DNA of 64,000 nucleotides from Pelotomaculum schinkii (GCF_004369205.1 NZ_QFGA01000002.1:372001-436000); one strand, 5' to 3'; positions 44,055 through 54,540 are shown, numbered from the stretch's first letter. The notes: generated by a model from the letters alone, not told the origin. Made by a program: numbers and translations.

Positions 44055-45764
44055 TTATCTTGATTGTTTTCTAAGTGCTTCAATTGCACCTGATATCACA
44101 TCTATTGTAGAATCACGCTGCCATTCATCCCAGAAATCAACCGTTGCACTGTTAGGTTCATAAAATGGTTTTGAAATCTTAATTCTACTTGGAAGTAATG
44201 AGGCATCACCAACAACTAAGGCTTCACCTATATCAAGAATTGGTAATAGTTCCGCATATCCACCAAGACTATCTGGTAGGAGTCTTTTAATAACTGCCTG
44301 GTCTTCTGCATTTGTTAACCGCATTGCAACAAAGTTATTGCTTTGACTTAAAATAGTTCGGTTAACTTCTGCTGGACGCTGGCTGATAACAACTAACCCT
44401 ATTCCGTATTTACGACCTTCTTTTGCTATTCGTTCAAAGTTTTGAAGACCTGCATCTTCTAAAGAACTTCTCGTTTTTTCTGGAAGATATAAATGTGCTT
44501 CATCACAAAAAATTGCTATAGGATGTCGATTTTCTTTACTGATCCATTGCTGAATAGAAAAAACAAGTCGTCCAACTAAGCTAACCATTAAAGAAAGAAC
44601 ATCAGAAGGCACTTCAGAAAAATCAATTATCTTAACGCCTTTATTTAGTTGTAGACTGCTAGAATGCATCAAGACTTTGCTAAGATGCTCCATATATTCA
44701 TAAGCCAGTACTTCCTTACTTTCATTAAATAGGAAATTAAGCCGTTTATCACTTTTTTTTGATTCTAAACGCTGAATAAAACGTGTTAATTTGCCATGCA
44801 TCGGTCCTTGTTTTTCCGTTTTAGCACCGGGAACCATTTCTGTATCCAATCTATTAAACTCAACAAGTATTTCTGATAATTTGTAAGGGACAGGACTATC
44901 GATAGTAAAAATTCCGGCAATATCTTTTTTACCAAGACTTTCAAGATTTTTACGTTTTTGTTCTAAAACTGCATTTGAAAAAGCCATTGCTTGATTGGGA
45001 GCATTGTTATCACTTCTATCGAGCATCAAAGATATCATTTCTTCATAGGTCAATAACCAATAAGGTAGAAATAATATTCCGTCTTTACTTTTGTCATTCG
45101 GCCCTGCAATTTTTACATGCTGAAAACCGCTACCATTAAGAGGTGCATACTCACCATGGATGTCAAAAACAATTACATTTGCCGATGGAAGTTTAGCTAC
45201 TTGTTCAAGAAGCTTTGCTACTGTCCATGATTTCCCTGAGCCCGTACTCCCAACTATAACAGCATGGCGTTGAAAGAACTTATTTCCATCAAGCCATGCT
45301 TCCGCATTTTCATCAAGAGCATAGTGACCTAAAGAGAGCGGACTTTTTCCTTCTATCGCAATTTGAGTAATAGCCTTCATAAAGCTTGTTAATCTATCGC
45401 CATGTAGCATGAAACAATCAGCATCTATTTCAGGGACGGTTTCAAGAGTTCTTTTGAATACATTTGGTTTTGTTCCAAATTTATCGAGATGAGTTCCTAT
45501 GAGTGTTGCTTTAACAACATTTTCAATAATGTACATTGGTTTATTATCATCATCAACTGACTCAAAAGAGTTCCGCATTATTTTATTTACTAAAGCGATA
45601 AGATGTTGACCGACTTTAGAGCTTTGAACAACAACAAGGTGATTAACCTGCATCCTTTTTAGTTTTTCTTCATTTTCAATTTTAATTACAATATTTGCAG
45701 TGTCGACGTTTTCAACAACGCCGATTCTCTCGGGAGAATCTTTTTCAAAGTCAAAAATAGACAT
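44055..45764 (-). CDS. herA: HerA-family ATPase of a SIR2-HerA defence pair
   Basis: A 569-residue hexameric-type HerA/FtsK-superfamily ATPase: N-terminal HAS-barrel-like domain (about 5-110: IGVVENVDTANIVIKI), Walker A AVIVGSTGSGKSWTVAKLLE, Walker B PIAIFCDEAHLYLP, and arginine-finger region around SQRPAEVNRTILSQSNNFVA. No membrane helices, which separates it from conjugation VirD4 proteins. It starts 13 bases after the SIR2 stop with an AAAGGAGG site. Known SIR2-HerA systems form large complexes that deplete NAD+ and can cut DNA on phage infection. Confidence 0.88.
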   Translation of the reverse strand: MSIFDFEKDSPERIGVVENVDTANIVIKIENEEKLKRMQVNHLVVVQSSKVGQHLIALVNKIMRNSFESVDDDNKPMYIIENVVKATLIGTHLDKFGTKPNVFKRTLETVPEIDADCFMLHGDRLTSFMKAITQIAIEGKSPLSLGHYALDENAEAWLDGNKFFQRHAVIVGSTGSGKSWTVAKLLEQVAKLPSANVIVFDIHGEYAPLNGSGFQHVKIAGPNDKSKDGILFLPYWLLTYEEMISLMLDRSDNNAPNQAMAFSNAVLEQKRKNLESLGKKDIAGIFTIDSPVPYKLSEILVEFNRLDTEMVPGAKTEKQGPMHGKLTRFIQRLESKKSDKRLNFLFNESKEVLAYEYMEHLSKVLMHSSSLQLNKGVKIIDFSEVPSDVLSLMVSLVGRLVFSIQQWISKENRHPIAIFCDEAHLYLPEKTRSSLEDAGLQNFERIAKEGRKYGIGLVVISQRPAEVNRTILSQSNNFVAMRLTNAEDQAVIKRLLPDSLGGYAELLPILDIGEALVVGDASLLPSRIKISKPFYEPNSATVDFWDEWQRDSTIDVISGAIEALRKQSR

Positions 45765-45777
45765 AAGATTACCTCCT

Positions 45778-46803
45778 TTATTCGAGCCATAATCTGTAGA
45801 ACAAATCTAAGCGCCAATAGTCTTCGGGAAAGGCTTCAGTTTCCGATTTACTATAGTGAACAATTGTTCCACCACCGCTTAGTTCGGATATAATTAGACA
45901 ATTGCTGTTGTCAGCTTGTATAAATAAATCTTTGATTTTAGGAGTAAGTTCTTTAGTTACTATAACAAGGGGCTTATTCTTATTTCTGTTTTCATCAATA
46001 ATGATAGGCTGAATATGCTCATCGTTAAATCCATATCCAATGCAAAGATACGATGTAGAGCTACGCAATGCTTTATCGGCTTCAGCTATAACGGTCCTAA
46101 AAGGATCCTTATGCGTTTCTTTATACTTTCCATTCCCTGGGGTTACAATCATCGGCAAATAAATATCTGAGAAATCAGCATAATCAAGAAATTGTGTTGC
46201 CAAGATATTTTGGTTTGATTTATGTTTAAACCAGTCTACTGAGCCATGAACCTTGTACAGGTTTACTGTTCTTTTCACAAAGGTTGATTGTATATTTCCG
46301 AAGTTTTTAATGTAGTTACCGGAGAACCCTGTTTCTACTGCCCCTTGAGCAAAGTCAATAGAATACTCTACAAGTCTATCGTAATTAGTAGTGATAATAT
46401 TTGTAACTCCGGCTCTCTGGATAAACTTCTTAATAATCATTGTAAGGGCTGGATATTTTCCATGTCTAATAAAATCCAAAAAGGCTTCACGATCCTTTTT
46501 ACTAATACATGACCAAACCGTTGCTATTATTGAAGTATGTATTTCATCTTTCAGCATGATATTATCTAAAGCTAATTCTAGGTTATTTGTGTTATTAAGC
46601 TCAGCAACAAATGCTTTCCAGCTATCTTCTTCTTGGTATTTCGTTTCGAGCTGATTAACGATTTCTGTCGCCAAATCTTTCATTGATGGTAGGCCATAGG
46701 GAATTGACCCACCGCTACCAATTAATAACGCGGGGCATCCATCCAATCTCTGTTGAATGCTGGTAGCAAATTTTTCAAGTTTTTCATCTATTGTCAGTTT
46801 CAA
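45778..46803 (-). CDS. SIR2-domain NADase of a SIR2-HerA defence pair
   Basis: A 341-residue SIR2-fold protein. TTG at 46803 is preferred (AGGGTGG 8 nt upstream) over the in-frame GTG at 46815 whose spacing is too short. NAD-binding motif ALLIGSGGSIPYGLPSM, ITTNYDRLVEY (catalytic Asn), YKVHGSVDW (catalytic His) and the late CIGYGFNDEHI. Defence SIR2 proteins hydrolyse NAD+ rather than deacetylate. Directly followed by herA. Before IS4 insertion the gene at 48525-49547 lay about 115-127 bases upstream on the same strand. Confidence 0.9.
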   Translation of the reverse strand: MKLTIDEKLEKFATSIQQRLDGCPALLIGSGGSIPYGLPSMKDLATEIVNQLETKYQEEDSWKAFVAELNNTNNLELALDNIMLKDEIHTSIIATVWSCISKKDREAFLDFIRHGKYPALTMIIKKFIQRAGVTNIITTNYDRLVEYSIDFAQGAVETGFSGNYIKNFGNIQSTFVKRTVNLYKVHGSVDWFKHKSNQNILATQFLDYADFSDIYLPMIVTPGNGKYKETHKDPFRTVIAEADKALRSSTSYLCIGYGFNDEHIQPIIIDENRNKNKPLVIVTKELTPKIKDLFIQADNSNCLIISELSGGGTIVHYSKSETEAFPEDYWRLDLFYRLWLE

Positions 46804-46951
46804 ACTTGCGCCCACCCTCTCTCGACAGCCAGAACTTTATGGAACACCAATTTCCCTTTATTACAGTCATACATATTCTCTGGTTTCTGTCTATCTAGTG
46901 CTCAGTACGAAATTGCCCTTTATATAAAATTACATTTCTTCTATTTTGAGT

Positions 46952-48540
46952 CACTAACGTTGCATTAATAAATGTCGATATTGTCAACATCTAAATTTGC
47001 TCAAAATCAGTCAATTTCCAGGAATATCATGGCATGTCAATGAAAAACTCCTTATAATAGAGGTATAGCAGGTAATCCTGTCCATAGTCTCTAAATAAGG
47101 AGCATCAGCATGGATCAGGATACCACACAGTCCACATTTAATCAAGTTCTCAAACAGTTTCCCTACGATGATTTTTTAAGGTTTATTAAGGATTTCGGAG
47201 CCGATAAGTACATTAAAAAGCTTTTTACAATCAAGTTGCTCTACATCCTCATTATTGCTCAAATCAGTAAGATTGAATCATTAAGAGAACTGGCCGGTAA
47301 AGTAAAAAATGACCTTGAGTTGCAAAAATTATTAAAGCTTGACTCCATCAGCGCTTCGCAGCTATCAAGACGTTTAAGGGACATAAAAAGCACCTTTTGG
47401 GCTGATACATTTATTGCCGTTTCCAAAACAACGCTGGTAAAAACTGCTGCTTATGCTCACCGGGAACCCAAAGAAAACAGGATCCATATCATTGATTCCA
47501 GTACCATTTCATTATGTCTAAACAAATTTAGATGGGCGGATTTCCGAAAGACAAAATCCGGAATTAAGCTTCATCAACGGATACAAATCCAAAATGGATG
47601 CTCATATCCGGATAAAGCAATCCTTACGCCTGCTAAAGTCTCGGATAAGTCTCAGTTAGATGAGTTGGTAACAACCGATCCAGACGTCTTAAATGTTTTT
47701 GACCGGGGTTACGTGGATTACAAGAAATGGGACGAGTACTGCCAAGCCGGCATTAGATTTGTTACCAGGTTAAAAGAAGGCGCCCTGGTTGATGTTATTG
47801 AACATCACAAAATCGCCGGCACAGCTATGACTGAAAGTACAGTAATATTGGGTAATCCCAAAACCACCAGAATGAAATATCAATTAAGGTTGATTCAAAC
47901 CCGGGACAGTGAAGGAAACCCAATTATTATTCTAACAAACGATTTTAGCATGGACACTCTTGAGATTTCAGAAATATACCGGTTGAGATGGCAAGTGGAG
48001 CTGTTTTTTAAATGGCTAAAACAACACCTTAAGATAAAAAGGTTCTTTGGTACTAGTGATAGTGCTGTATACGGCCAGATATGGATAGCCCTTATAACGT
48101 ATTGCTTGCTGATGATAACACGCCTGACCTTGCCTGTGAAAATAACTCTATTGGATACCATGCGTCTTATTGCCGACCACCTCTATAATTCCTATGCTGC
48201 CTTAATTGAGGTTCTGAAAAAGCCTCCGGTCAGATCATCCCGTGGCAGGCGAAGAAATGAGCATTGTGAAAGCTTTAATCTGTTGATAAAACAAATTGAT
48301 GTTGAGGGTACTGAGTTCTTAAATACCGTTGATGTAGAGCTATTTTACTTATAGGCCGCACCGCAAAAAGAATTATAGGTAAAAAATGTGGAGCAGGGTT
48401 ACCTTTTATGGAGCCGTTGCCCTTTTAAATAATCTGGTAAAGAAACTTTGTCTGAATATTGCGAATTAAGCACTTTTCTGGTGTGGAGACCTTAAAACTT
48501 CCTGTTTACAAGAGCCGTCAGTTTTTATGCAACGCTAGTG
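46952..48540 (+). mobile_element. IS4-family insertion sequence, 1589 bp
   Basis: Ends are inverted repeats (left CACTAACGTTGCAT, right complement CACTAGCGTTGCAT) flanked by the 9-bp direct duplication ATTTTGAGT (46943-46951 and 48541-48549), as expected for IS4. The insertion changed only the last three codons of the gene at 48525-49547. Confidence 0.92.
47110..48354 (+). CDS. IS4-family transposase
   Basis: A 414-residue DDE transposase: N-terminal DUF4372-like region (STFNQVLKQFPYDDFLRFIK), first Asp in IHIIDSSTISLCL, second in VLNVFDRGYVDYKKW, and the Y-(2)-R-(3)-E-(6)-K signature YRLRWQVELFFKWLKQHLK with the catalytic Glu. Full length and intact, so the element may still be active. ATG follows AAGGAG. 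Confidence 0.93.
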   Translation: MDQDTTQSTFNQVLKQFPYDDFLRFIKDFGADKYIKKLFTIKLLYILIIAQISKIESLRELAGKVKNDLELQKLLKLDSISASQLSRRLRDIKSTFWADTFIAVSKTTLVKTAAYAHREPKENRIHIIDSSTISLCLNKFRWADFRKTKSGIKLHQRIQIQNGCSYPDKAILTPAKVSDKSQLDELVTTDPDVLNVFDRGYVDYKKWDEYCQAGIRFVTRLKEGALVDVIEHHKIAGTAMTESTVILGNPKTTRMKYQLRLIQTRDSEGNPIIILTNDFSMDTLEISEIYRLRWQVELFFKWLKQHLKIKRFFGTSDSAVYGQIWIALITYCLLMITRLTLPVKITLLDTMRLIADHLYNSYAALIEVLKKPPVRSSRGRRRNEHCESFNLLIKQIDVEGTEFLNTVDVELFYL

Positions 48541-49547
48541 ATTTTGAGTAAGGTTCCATCTTGTGCAATACTGATTTTCTTTTCGTAATCAATAATCTCG
48601 GGACATGTATATTCTAATAAAGAATTTATTTGCCACCTTATTAGATAATTACGAACTCGATTGTGTAATCCGAATCTTAGCCCTATCTTATAATCTCTAC
48701 TGGGAGCTATTGCAGGTTGCATTGCTGACCAAAATGATAAATTTTGAATTCTATATTCGTCGCCCATTTTAATTACATTTTCTGGTATCTCTAGTTCTCC
48801 TTCAATCCAGTCCCCTTGTGCCAAACATTTATTAATCCGACTATTTATTTTATCAGCTAGAATAAAGTATCCAGAAAGTCTCGATGCTTTTTCATAGTAC
48901 TTTGCAGTGTTTATAAGCATTTCGAAATGTGAAGGGGGATTAACGTGTTCATCTCCTGGGGGGTCATAAAAATAAATTTGAACAGGCATACCATCACGAG
49001 GCAAGCTGGAAATTATCCCATATTTATAGTCAGCAACATGGGCTTGTTTTTTAGCCGGTATTTCTTTTGCAGCTTTTGTAAAATCAGATTTATGTTCGCG
49101 CCCTCGAGCTTCATATATTATTATTTCTCTATTTTTTGAGATTCGGTAGTCACATCTTTTCCCTGATCCATCTATACGAGAAACTTCAGGCAGCCTCGCG
49201 TTAAATATTCTGCACATACTAATAGTAGCAAGACCAACACCTATTATCTCTGATGAATTTGTTTTTAGTTCATGATACTCATTCTTTAGCGTTAGATACT
49301 GGCTATCAGGTGGTGCATCGAATGAGGCTGCTATATTTAGAAAAGCATTACAAAACCGGCCAGATAAAGTACCCCATCTCCCAACATAATGTACAGATGC
49401 ATAATGCGGTATTTGAATGGGATATAGAGACAATCCGTTATTTATTTGTTCAATTAATATACGTTTATGTGGTCCTATAGCAAATTTGCATGAACCATCA
49501 GCATCATGGCAAGGTATATTTCTTTTTGTGAACAGTGCTCTAAGCAT
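48525..49547 (-). CDS. Unknown protein, possible nuclease, 3' end altered by IS4
   Basis: A 340-residue soluble protein beginning MLRALFTKRNIPCHDADG. A segment KRCDYRIS then REIIIYEARGRE (about 130-152) resembles the Asp ... Glu-x-(Lys/Arg) core of PD-(D/E)XK nucleases, though the last residue is Arg. The C-terminus now ends TLLKITSVA; without the IS it would end TLLKIEEM with the stop at 46930. It therefore lay directly upstream of the SIR2 gene, same strand, and was probably its operon partner. Function of the change is probably small. No known family. Confidence 0.5.
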   Translation of the reverse strand: MLRALFTKRNIPCHDADGSCKFAIGPHKRILIEQINNGLSLYPIQIPHYASVHYVGRWGTLSGRFCNAFLNIAASFDAPPDSQYLTLKNEYHELKTNSSEIIGVGLATISMCRIFNARLPEVSRIDGSGKRCDYRISKNREIIIYEARGREHKSDFTKAAKEIPAKKQAHVADYKYGIISSLPRDGMPVQIYFYDPPGDEHVNPPSHFEMLINTAKYYEKASRLSGYFILADKINSRINKCLAQGDWIEGELEIPENVIKMGDEYRIQNLSFWSAMQPAIAPSRDYKIGLRFGLHNRVRNYLIRWQINSLLEYTCPEIIDYEKKISIAQDGTLLKITSVA

Positions 49548-49991
49548 TATATCCCTTCTTTTCTGTTCTAATATGACACTTTGTTAAGAATAGGACTCTC
49601 TTTGATCAATCCTATTTAGCTTAAAGACTAACACGATTTACACTTCCTCATTTATTATATTATTGAATATTTCAACATTTCCTCCTTTTTAAACAGAAAT
49701 TTCTTAGAATAACGCATGGCTGGGCCAAACTGGAAATCTTATCAATAGCTCATCGTTAAAACCAACAGCAACAATTACGACAGCCAATGAGAAAAATGGC
49801 GGTCTTGTGTTTTATGCAGTATTCGACAAAGCTTGGTCTCCTAACTTACCCCCTGTTTGTCGAGTAAATAATTGAGAATATTTGAGTCCCCGCCTTGTCT
49901 GCAAGGTGGGGATTGTTTTACGCCTACAAAAAAATCAAGACGGAGTGACCATCTTTTGGTAATACTCTTCGGTTTGCTTTTAGTCTCACGC
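49548..49991. other. Intergenic region with gene relic and terminator
   Basis: A plus-strand open stretch ending near 49874 (reads LKPTATITTANEKNGGLVFY near its end) is preceded by a stop and has no start signal, so it is the tail of a lost gene. It is followed by a strong terminator at 49888-49920. Confidence 0.4.
49888..49920 (+). terminator. Strong intrinsic terminator
   Basis: 10-bp stem CCCCGCCTTG/CAAGGTGGGG (one G-T pair), TCTG loop, followed by ATTGTTTT on the plus strand. It fits the gene relic upstream. Confidence 0.65.
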
Positions 49992-50838
49992 TCATTTGCA
50001 GATAGCTTGAAGTGCATCTGCTATTTTCACTGTATCCTCAATAGAATTATCATTGCCAAATGTTATTCTGATTGTTCCTTCTGCATATTCTGGAGGAACT
50101 CCAATTGACCGTATTACATGTGATACTTGTGTGTTAACCGAATCACAGGCAGAACCAGTTGAGATGCAAATTCCGATCAAGTCCATGCGGTGCAGTATTG
50201 CTTCCCCGTCTGCACCTCGGATAGAAATGTTGACATTGCCCGGTAAGCGATTTATATCATCACCGTTCAGGATAAAATCAATATTTCTGTCTTGAAGCAG
50301 ATTTAGCAGATGTTCCGAAAGAGCAGCTTTGTGTGCCATATTTTTCTTTATGTTCGCCAAATTCTTTTGAAGAGCGGCTGCCATTCCTACCACACCTGCT
50401 ATGTTTTCCGTACCGGCACGTTTACCACCTTCCTGTGCGCCTCCAGAAATATAGGGGATAAGAACCGTGCCACTGCGTACGTACAGGAAGCCAATGCCTT
50501 TCAGCCCATTAAATTTATGAGCAGATGCTGACAGCATGTCAACACCCAGAGTATTTACATCTACCGGTATATGCCCGACTGCCTGCACCGCATCGCTATG
50601 GAACAGGGCACCGTGGAGATGCGCAATATCTGCAAGAGTTCGAATATCCTGAATGGTACCGATTTCATTATTTGCCAGCATCACAGAAATAAGACACGTG
50701 TCGTCTGCGATTACACTTTGCAAGGTTTCTGACATCATAATCCCCTTGTTGGTAACAGGTAAATAATCCACCGGATACCCCATGTCTTCCAGAAAGGTAC
50801 ATGAATTCAATACCGCATGATGTTCAATGGAGGATAAG
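49992..50838 (-). pseudogene. Cysteine desulfurase, 5' end lost at the CRISPR array
   Basis: Codes for roughly the last three quarters of a NifS/IscS-type PLP enzyme: SSIEHHAVLNSC, LVSVMLANNEIGTIQ-like ISVMLANNEIGTIQD, FHSDAVQAVGHI, the PLP-lysine motif SASAHKFNGLKGIGFLYV, GGAQEGGKRAGTENI, and CISTGSACDS with the active Cys. The first about 90 residues (including DNAATT and GNPSS motifs) are absent: upstream of about 50838 the sequence is CRISPR repeat. A translational start does not exist, so it is inactive. C-terminus is complete. Confidence 0.82.
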
Positions 50839-50843
50839 TGTGA

Positions 50844-53522
50844 GCTCCCATGTAGGGAGCGACTTTTCATACAGCCAAGTCGCATGATAATGCCGGAATT
50901 TCAATCCACGCTCCCATGTAGGGAGCGACTTTGTCGTTTCGCAATCCAATTGTTTGCCTTCCGATTTCAATCCACGCTCCCATGTAGGGAGCGACGTTAA
51001 CCGAGGAGGAAATGCAGTTGATCCACAATACCGTATTTCAATCCACGCTCCCATGTAGGGAGCGACTTATCTTGCCGTAAATACCCCATTCCTCTATGGA
51101 TTTCAATCCACGCTCCCATGTAGGGAGCGACAACTCCTGCATAAAGCTCCCCGGCTCCTCTTGTATTTCAATCCACGCTCCCATGTAGGGAGCGACTTAG
51201 AATCCATAGCCGACACATCATGAGCGGCCTATTTCAATCCACGCTCCCATGTAGGGAGCGACTGATTCGCTGGGGGCTTGGATGTAAACATACCCACATT
51301 TCAATCCACGCTCCCATGTAGGGAGCGACACGGCTCACAAAATCTATGCAATTGACTGCTTGTATTTCAATCCACGCTCCCATGTAGGGAGCGACCGCTA
51401 AATGGCGCATTGTAATCAAAACATAGAGCATTTCAATCCACGCTCCCATGTAGGGAGCGACCTGCTTACTGTTACGGAAAATACCAATGCTTCGATATTT
51501 CAATCCACGCTCCCATGTAGGGAGCGACTTTTGGCTTTTCCCCTTCAGCTGACTTTCTACTATTTCAATCCACGCTCCCATGTAGGGAGCGACAGTTAAA
51601 CCAGCAGGTGTTATCCCCCGGTCAAGTGATTTCAATCCACGCTCCCATGTAGGGAGCGACGAAATAGTGTAACCTTTCCAAACCACGGAATTTTATTTCA
51701 ATCCACGCTCCCATGTAGGGAGCGACGGATTAACCCCAGGAGCAGGTCCTTGCGCAGCGTATTTCAATCCACGCTCCCATGTAGGGAGCGACGGTGGAGG
51801 AACTACTGGGTAAAGCTAAATTCAAAATTTCAATCCACGCTCCCATGTAGGGAGCGACACTTTTTGGCCTTGGCCTTGACCGGCAGCTTGAAATTTCAAT
51901 CCACGCTCCCATGTAGGGAGCGACACAGTTTTGGGTCGTTTGGCGAAGGGATGGACCAATTTCAATCCACGCTCCCATGTAGGGAGCGACCACGTCGCCG
52001 GGGCGATCTCTCCGATGCATTCAAATTTCAATCCACGCTCCCATGTAGGGAGCGACTATTTTATCTCCTGCTGATAAGTATCCTGTCCACTGATTTCAAT
52101 CCACGCTCCCATGTAGGGAGCGACGTCAACGACAGTGTTTTTGTTGCCGGTGCGAATACATTTCAATCCACGCTCCCATGTAGGGAGCGACCCATTCAAT
52201 CAAGCAAATACACAAAAAAGCTATATTTCAATCCACGCTCCCATGTAGGGAGCGACCTACGACCCAGCCAACAGCAGGTTTACTGAGGTAATTTCAATCC
52301 ACGCTCCCATGTAGGGAGCGACGGCGTACATCATAGAGCATGGACTGCCTTATCTTATTTCAATCCACGCTCCCATGTAGGGAGCGACGTAAACGATTTC
52401 TCAAACGTCCACTGCCGCCAGATTTCAATCCACGCTCCCATGTAGGGAGCGACTGAGACGATCAATGACATTGACAGCCAGGTCGTATTTCAATCCACGC
52501 TCCCATGTAGGGAGCGACTGAAAGAATACACGGTTTGGAACCGCGTCACAAGCATTTCAATCCACGCTCCCATGTAGGGAGCGACTCACCAGCAAGGTTT
52601 TTATATCCGGGGAGCAAAATTTCAATCCACGCTCCCATGTAGGGAGCGACCCATAGAAGGTCTTGGCGGGATTATTGCCTGTATTTCAATCCACGCTCCC
52701 ATGTAGGGAGCGACGTTATCGGGAATATCCACGACAACCCTGAATTACTATTTCAATCCACGCTCCCATGTAGGGAGCGACATGACAACAACTCCTTCCG
52801 TATGGCTCCCCAACCAGGATTTCAATCCACGCTCCCATGTAGGGAGCGACTTATAGCGGGGCCATTAACGGACTCACCTTCAACATTTCAATCCACGCTC
52901 CCATGTAGGGAGCGACGTAAACTTGGGTCGTTGGGAACCTGCTTTCAAATAATTTCAATCCACGCTCCCATGTAGGGAGCGACCCTGGCCGTCCTTTGTA
53001 AAACGCAACGAAGGCAACAGATTTCAATCCACGCTCCCATGTAGGGAGCGACCTTGACGGCGACGGAGTATCAGGCGGTGAGAGAGCGATTTCAATCCAC
53101 GCTCCCATGTAGGGAGCGACTGTGAATGGTGTTGACATATACGTTGGATCCGGATTTCAATCCACGCTCCCATGTAGGGAGCGACGACAGGGTATTGGAT
53201 TTACCCTTGGGCACAGAGCGATTTCAATCCACGCTCCCATGTAGGGAGCGACTCAACATGAGGCCTGATAGCTACTCAAGTTATTTCGCAATTTCAATCC
53301 ACGCTCCCATGTAGGGAGCGACGGTCATTGTCTTGGCTCCCGCGCTACCGGACAGATTTCAATCCACGCTCCCATGTAGGGAGCGACGATAACCGCAATA
53401 TCTTTCAACTTATCGTCTACGTTATTTCAATCCACGCTCCCATGTAGGGAGCGACACCAAATGATACAGGCAGAGGGAGATTCGTTTATTATTTCAATCC
53501 ACGCTCCCATGTAGGGAGCGAC
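50844..53522 (-). CRISPR. Type I-C CRISPR array, 40 complete repeats and one degenerate
   Basis: The 32-bp repeat reads on the minus strand GTCGCTCCCTACATGGGAGC followed by GTGGATTGAAAT, the type I-C (Dvulg) pattern. Complete repeats start at 50898 (first on this strand) and end with 53491-53522; spacers are mostly 33-37 nt with one of 39 (50996-51034). At the distal end a degenerate repeat keeps only its terminal 20 bases (50844-50863). Degeneracy at this end and cas2 plus an AT-rich leader at the other agree on transcription from high to low coordinates. All complete repeats appear identical by eye. Confidence 0.97.
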
Positions 53523-53690
53523 AGCAAAAACTAATAAAAACTATCTTTTAATAGATAGATTTCATTCATCTTCTTCTATTTTTCATAAAATACACCATTG
53601 TCCTCCCGACATTTCCTGCATATTTCAACAAATTTCCTCCCATCTCGCGGTGCGAAACCCCCAGGGATTTATGTTTGCTTCACATTCGCA
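53523..53690 (-). promoter_or_regulatory. CRISPR leader
   Basis: AT-rich 168-bp stretch between the cas2 stop and the first repeat, in the standard position and orientation for type I-C. Expected to contain the array promoter and the integration signal next to the first repeat. Confidence 0.65.
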
Positions 53691-54209
53691 CTAAATAATC
53701 AAGGTATCCTCAACATCAAAAGAAGCTTTTGCACCCACATGCTCAACCTTGTTCTTGTAATTATTTCCCAGCAAATAAAACCTCAGGCTATCCTTCTCCG
53801 TATCAATAATTTTCTCCAGCTTATGCTGAATCTCGCGGAACTTAGCCATATCCAACACGCATTCAAAGACCGAATTCTGAACACGCTGCCCATAGTTCAC
53901 ACATTGCTTGGCAACTTGACGCAGCCGCTTTCTCCCCACCGCTGTTTGAGTATTTACGTCATATAGCCGGGCGTCGCGTTCCATTCTTTCCAGCAGATCG
54001 GCGGTATCCTCATATGCGGGTAACAGAGAGCTTGCCAAATCTTCATCTGTATGTACCGCAAAGTCAAGGTGTCGTCTGTCTTGCCGCCTTTGGGAGCGGA
54101 TTTGCCGGTCGGACTGTTCCAGCAGTTCTTTGACCGAAGTTGAAACTTCAATACAAATCTGGCTCCCATTGGCGAGCTTATATGTTATCGTTACAAATGA
54201 CTTGTCCAT
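53691..54209 (-). pseudogene. cas2: Chimera of mobile-element sigma factor N-terminus and cas2
   Basis: A 172-codon open frame, ATG at 54209 with GGAGG. Residues about 1-80 (MDKSFVTITYKLANGSQICI through SQRRQDRRHLDFAVHTDED and LLERMERDARLY) match the N-terminus of sigma-70-like factors carried by Tn1549/CTn elements. From DVNTQTAVGRKRLRQVAKQC to the end (HVGAKASFDVEDTLII) it is type I-C Cas2, lacking only its first six or seven residues (usually MLVLITY). The join is at TATGAC, shared by both parents. Cas2 keeps the Asp of its YDVNT motif but has lost beta-strand 1, so nuclease/dimer function is doubtful. Confidence 0.85.
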
Positions 54210-54311
54210 TGTTTTACCTCCATTCATCATGTTTATGGATTGATGGCTGATGAACGGAGAGGGGGTGGGGAACGGCAACCGGGGCCGCTATGGTGTTTAG
54301 TCCCGGCGCGG

Positions 54312-54336
54312 ACTTCGGGCCAAGTTGGCCCGAAGT
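54312..54336. repeat. 25-bp palindrome, copy 1
   Basis: Arms ACTTCGGGCCAA and TTGGCCCGAAGT around one central base. Intergenic, 103 bases upstream of the chimera start. Confidence 0.9.
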
Positions 54337-54540
54337 GGAAAGGCTTGTCCAGTAAAAAAGCAGTCAAAAAAGAGGACAAAAAAGCACCTATACAGGAACG
54401 CTCCCGCAAGGTGTTAAGTGAAAAATGGGCGCAGTATCCACCCATTCTTTTTATGACTTTTTTGAATTTATGAAGAATTAGAACATCGGCTAAGCTAAGC
54501 CGTTACAATAAAGCAACGGTTCCTCCCATATAAAAAGCAG

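Noticed and set aside
44055-45764. Conjugation coupling protein (VirD4/FtsK)
   Set aside because: No membrane helices, HAS-barrel-like start and SIR2 partner point to HerA.
50824-53314. Several ORFs of 60-178 codons across the CRISPR array
   Set aside because: They only translate the repeat again and again; no ribosome sites and no independent coding character.
54240-54473. 77-codon plus ORF containing the palindrome
   Set aside because: Runs through palindrome copy 1, low-complexity, no ribosome site, opposite strand to the cassette.
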